Positions 5,847 through 6,888 of a stretch of 6,888 nt of DNA are shown here, piece by piece. Source of the stretch: Polaromonas sp. (GTDB lineage Bacteria; Pseudomonadota; Gammaproteobacteria; Burkholderiales; Burkholderiaceae_C); contig JAJAYS010000152.1 in the NCBI GenBank assembly GCA_026786065.1, forward strand, positions 1-6,888, in the 5' to 3' direction. A program made the position numbers and the translations under genes. The notes under the pieces were generated by a model. The model was given only the letters and a program-made list of their open reading frames with translations, did not search any database and was not told where the DNA came from. How positions within the stretch are numbered: the first letter of the stretch is position 1; the number at the start of each line of letters is the position of its first letter.

Positions 5847-5874
5847 GGGCAAAGCCTTCATCAAGGCTTTGCCC
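5847..5874 (+). promoter_or_regulatory. Strong intergenic hairpin between bolA and the isomerase gene
   Basis: GGGCAAAGCCTT (5847-5858) and AAGGCTTTGCCC (5863-5874) are perfect reverse complements around the tetraloop CATC, a 12-bp stem. No T-tract follows (next bases CCAGGAATTCC), so it is not a canonical intrinsic terminator. It lies 39 nt after the bolA stop and 44 nt before the isomerase ATG. It may be an mRNA-stability or processing element that sets different levels for the two halves of the transcript. A smaller alternative fold, TTGCC (5840-5844) with GGCAA (5848-5852), overlaps its left arm. Confidence 0.75.
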
Positions 5875-5903
5875 CAGGAATTCCAGGCAGTCTTGCTCCA
5901 CAC

Positions 5904-5909
5904 AAAGGA
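5904..5909 (+). promoter_or_regulatory. Ribosome binding site of the isomerase gene
   Basis: AAAGGA lies 9 nt before the ATG at 5919. It is the clearest Shine-Dalgarno sequence in the window and supports that start, which is also the one that yields a complete signal peptide. Confidence 0.75.
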
Positions 5910-5918
5910 TCACCACCC

Positions 5919-6704
5919 ATGAAACGCAATTTCCAGAAATCGGCCCTGCTCGCCACGATTTTGACGCTCGCCTCTGCCGCCGCGCTCGCGCAGAACGTTG
6001 CCATCGTCAATGGCAAGCCGGTTCCCAAAACCCGCATCGACATGCTGGCCCAACAGGTGGCGAAAGCCGGTCGGCCGGTTACGCCGGACATGGAAACCCA
6101 GTTGCGCGAAGAAGTCATCGCGCGTGAAGTCTTCATGCAAGAGGCCGAAAAGCAGGGCCTGGCCGCCACCGACGACTTCAAGACGCAGATGGAGCTCGCC
6201 CGCCAGACGCTGCTGATCCGCGAACTGTTTGCCGACTACCAGAAAAAGAACCCGGTGACCGACGCCGACCTGAAAGCCGAGTATGACAAATTTGCAGCGA
6301 CCAACAGCGGCAACGAAATCAAGGCCCGACACATCCTGGTCGAGAAAGAGGCCGAAGCCAAAGCCATCATCGCCAGTCTGAAAAAAGGCGGCAAGTTCGA
6401 CGAAATCGCCAAAAAGCAATCCAAAGACGCCGGCTCGGGAGCCAAAGGCGGAGACCTCGACTGGGCCAACCCGACGAGCTATGTGCCCGAGTTCAGCGAA
6501 GCCATCCAAAAGCTGGCCAAAGGCCAGACCACCGAGACCCCGGTAAAAACCCAGTTCGGCTACCACGTCATTCGGGTGGACGACACGCGCACCGCGCAAA
6601 TGCCCAAGTTCGATGAAGTGAAGCCGCAGATCGCGCAGCAGATGCAACAGCAGAAGCTGGCCGCGTTTCAGGAAGACCTGCGCAAGAAAGCCAAGATCGA
6701 GTGA
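5919..6704 (+). CDS. Periplasmic peptidyl-prolyl cis-trans isomerase, PpiC/parvulin type
   Basis: A 261-residue exported folding catalyst that isomerises Xaa-Pro bonds in periplasmic or outer-membrane proteins. A signal peptide is clear: basic MKRNFQK, hydrophobic core SALLATILTLASA, and a probable signal peptidase I site after AALA (residue 24), leaving mature QNVAIVNGKPV. An N-terminal SurA/PrsA-like helical region (about 25-125) precedes one parvulin domain at about 134-223. The domain shows IKARHILVEKE, the LKKGGKFDEIAKKQSKD helix, SGAKGGDLDW, the YVPEFSEAIQKLAKGQ segment and TQFGYHVIRVDD. A Lys/Gln-rich helical tail (about 230-261) follows. No lipobox cysteine is present, so it is soluble rather than lipid-anchored. 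It is the last gene of the run, 111 nt after bolA with a hairpin between, and is followed by a strong terminator. It resembles the PpiC-type proteins found after bolA in Burkholderiales, not SurA itself, which has two parvulin domains. Confidence 0.94.
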   Translation: MKRNFQKSALLATILTLASAAALAQNVAIVNGKPVPKTRIDMLAQQVAKAGRPVTPDMETQLREEVIAREVFMQEAEKQGLAATDDFKTQMELARQTLLIRELFADYQKKNPVTDADLKAEYDKFAATNSGNEIKARHILVEKEAEAKAIIASLKKGGKFDEIAKKQSKDAGSGAKGGDLDWANPTSYVPEFSEAIQKLAKGQTTETPVKTQFGYHVIRVDDTRTAQMPKFDEVKPQIAQQMQQQKLAAFQEDLRKKAKIE

Positions 6705-6717
6705 TCGCGGCGCTCGC

Positions 6718-6749
6718 AAAAAAAACGCTGCCTCGGCAGCGTTTTTTTT
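6718..6749. terminator. Rho-independent terminator, probably bidirectional
   Basis: Eight A residues (6718-6725), the stem CGCTGC (6726-6731) / GCAGCG (6736-6741) around the tetraloop CTCG, and eight T residues (6742-6749) form a symmetrical element starting 14 nt after the isomerase stop. The A and T runs can extend the stem to 14 bp, and each supplies a U-tract for one direction. It lies between convergent genes, so it should end both transcripts. Confidence 0.92.
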
Positions 6750-6791
6750 GGTCCCCGTCCTGCTGGCGAACTACCTGAGCGGCGATCCTGC

Positions 6792-6888
6792 TTATGCGGC
6801 CTTCAGCGCCTTCAGCGCCGCCAGCGCAGTCAGAGCACCAATCAAAACCGGTTGATGCACCATGTACCAGGACAGACTCCAGCGCCCG
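6792..6888 (-). CDS. C-terminal end of a probable membrane acyltransferase-like protein (DUF1624/HGSNAT-like), partial
   Basis: On the - strand a frame runs in from the right edge and ends at TAA (complement of 6792-6794), giving 31 residues: GRWSLSWYMVHQPVLIG followed by ALTALAALKALKAA. The pattern G-R-x-S-L-x-x-Y-x-x-H-Q-P-V-L-I-G matches the last membrane segment of bacterial proteins with the heparan-alpha-glucosaminide N-acetyltransferase catalytic domain (DUF1624). Related acyltransferase-3 proteins have a similar YxxHQP segment, so the family is tentative. The Ala/Leu/Lys tail is encoded by a short direct repeat, GCCTTCAGC at 6799-6807 and 6808-6816 on the + strand. The gene converges on the isomerase gene and shares its terminator. 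Only the end is visible, so length and start are unknown. Confidence 0.6.
   Translation of the reverse strand, partial: GRWSLSWYMVHQPVLIGALTALAALKALKAA

Noticed and set aside
5910..6719. Long - strand open frame opposite the isomerase gene (269 codons)
   Set aside because: The + strand protein has a signal peptide, a parvulin domain and a good ribosome site; the antisense frame is a low-complexity Leu/Gly/Phe translation.
1..6888. A novel defence, mobile or RNA-based system
   Set aside because: No transposase, integrase, nuclease, reverse transcriptase, CRISPR repeat, tRNA or long unexplained intergenic region is visible; nearly all of the window is assigned to known families.

Overview
The window looks like chromosomal DNA from a GC-rich betaproteobacterium of the order Burkholderiales, most like Comamonadaceae. 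Three things point there. The septation protein A has a roughly 29-residue insertion between its first two membrane segments, which I associate with Comamonadaceae sequences. The cluster septation protein A - bolA - PpiC-type isomerase is characteristic of the order. The proteins of the peptide-type ABC transporter also read as Burkholderiales. I assign this from recalled family sequences, not from a search.

Left half (1-4775, + strand): a peptide/nickel-type (Opp/Dpp class) ABC importer. It comprises the C-terminal part of a periplasmic solute-binding protein, cut by the left edge, then a DppB-like and a DppC-like permease (2 nt apart). After 93 nt comes a gamma-glutamyltransferase-family Ntn hydrolase. 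A perfect 10-bp hairpin separates the binding-protein gene from the permeases, an arrangement that usually allows more binding protein than permease. No ATPase gene is in the window. The hydrolase has no signal peptide, so the simplest reading is that the importer brings in a short amide or peptide compound that the hydrolase cleaves in the cytoplasm. The hydrolase keeps the catalytic threonine, but nearly all side chains that hold the gamma-glutamyl group in E. coli Ggt are replaced, so its substrate is open.

Right half (4903-6704, + strand): septation protein A (yciB/ispZ), bolA overlapping it by an ATGA, and an exported parvulin-type peptidyl-prolyl isomerase. Together they concern the envelope, cell shape and protein folding. 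A perfect 12-bp hairpin lies between bolA and the isomerase gene. A strong A-stem-T terminator ends the run and also faces the 3' end of a convergent gene on the - strand. That gene is visible only as its last 31 residues and is probably a membrane acyltransferase-like protein.

No stretch over 300 bases lacks a gene. I see no mobile element, CRISPR array, tRNA or rRNA. The region is mostly ordinary core genome. The points most worth a second look are the altered substrate pocket of the hydrolase, the two intergenic hairpins without T-tracts, the possible leaderless start with a dyad around its -10 box at yciB, and an in-phase A_AAA_AAC heptamer inside yciB.
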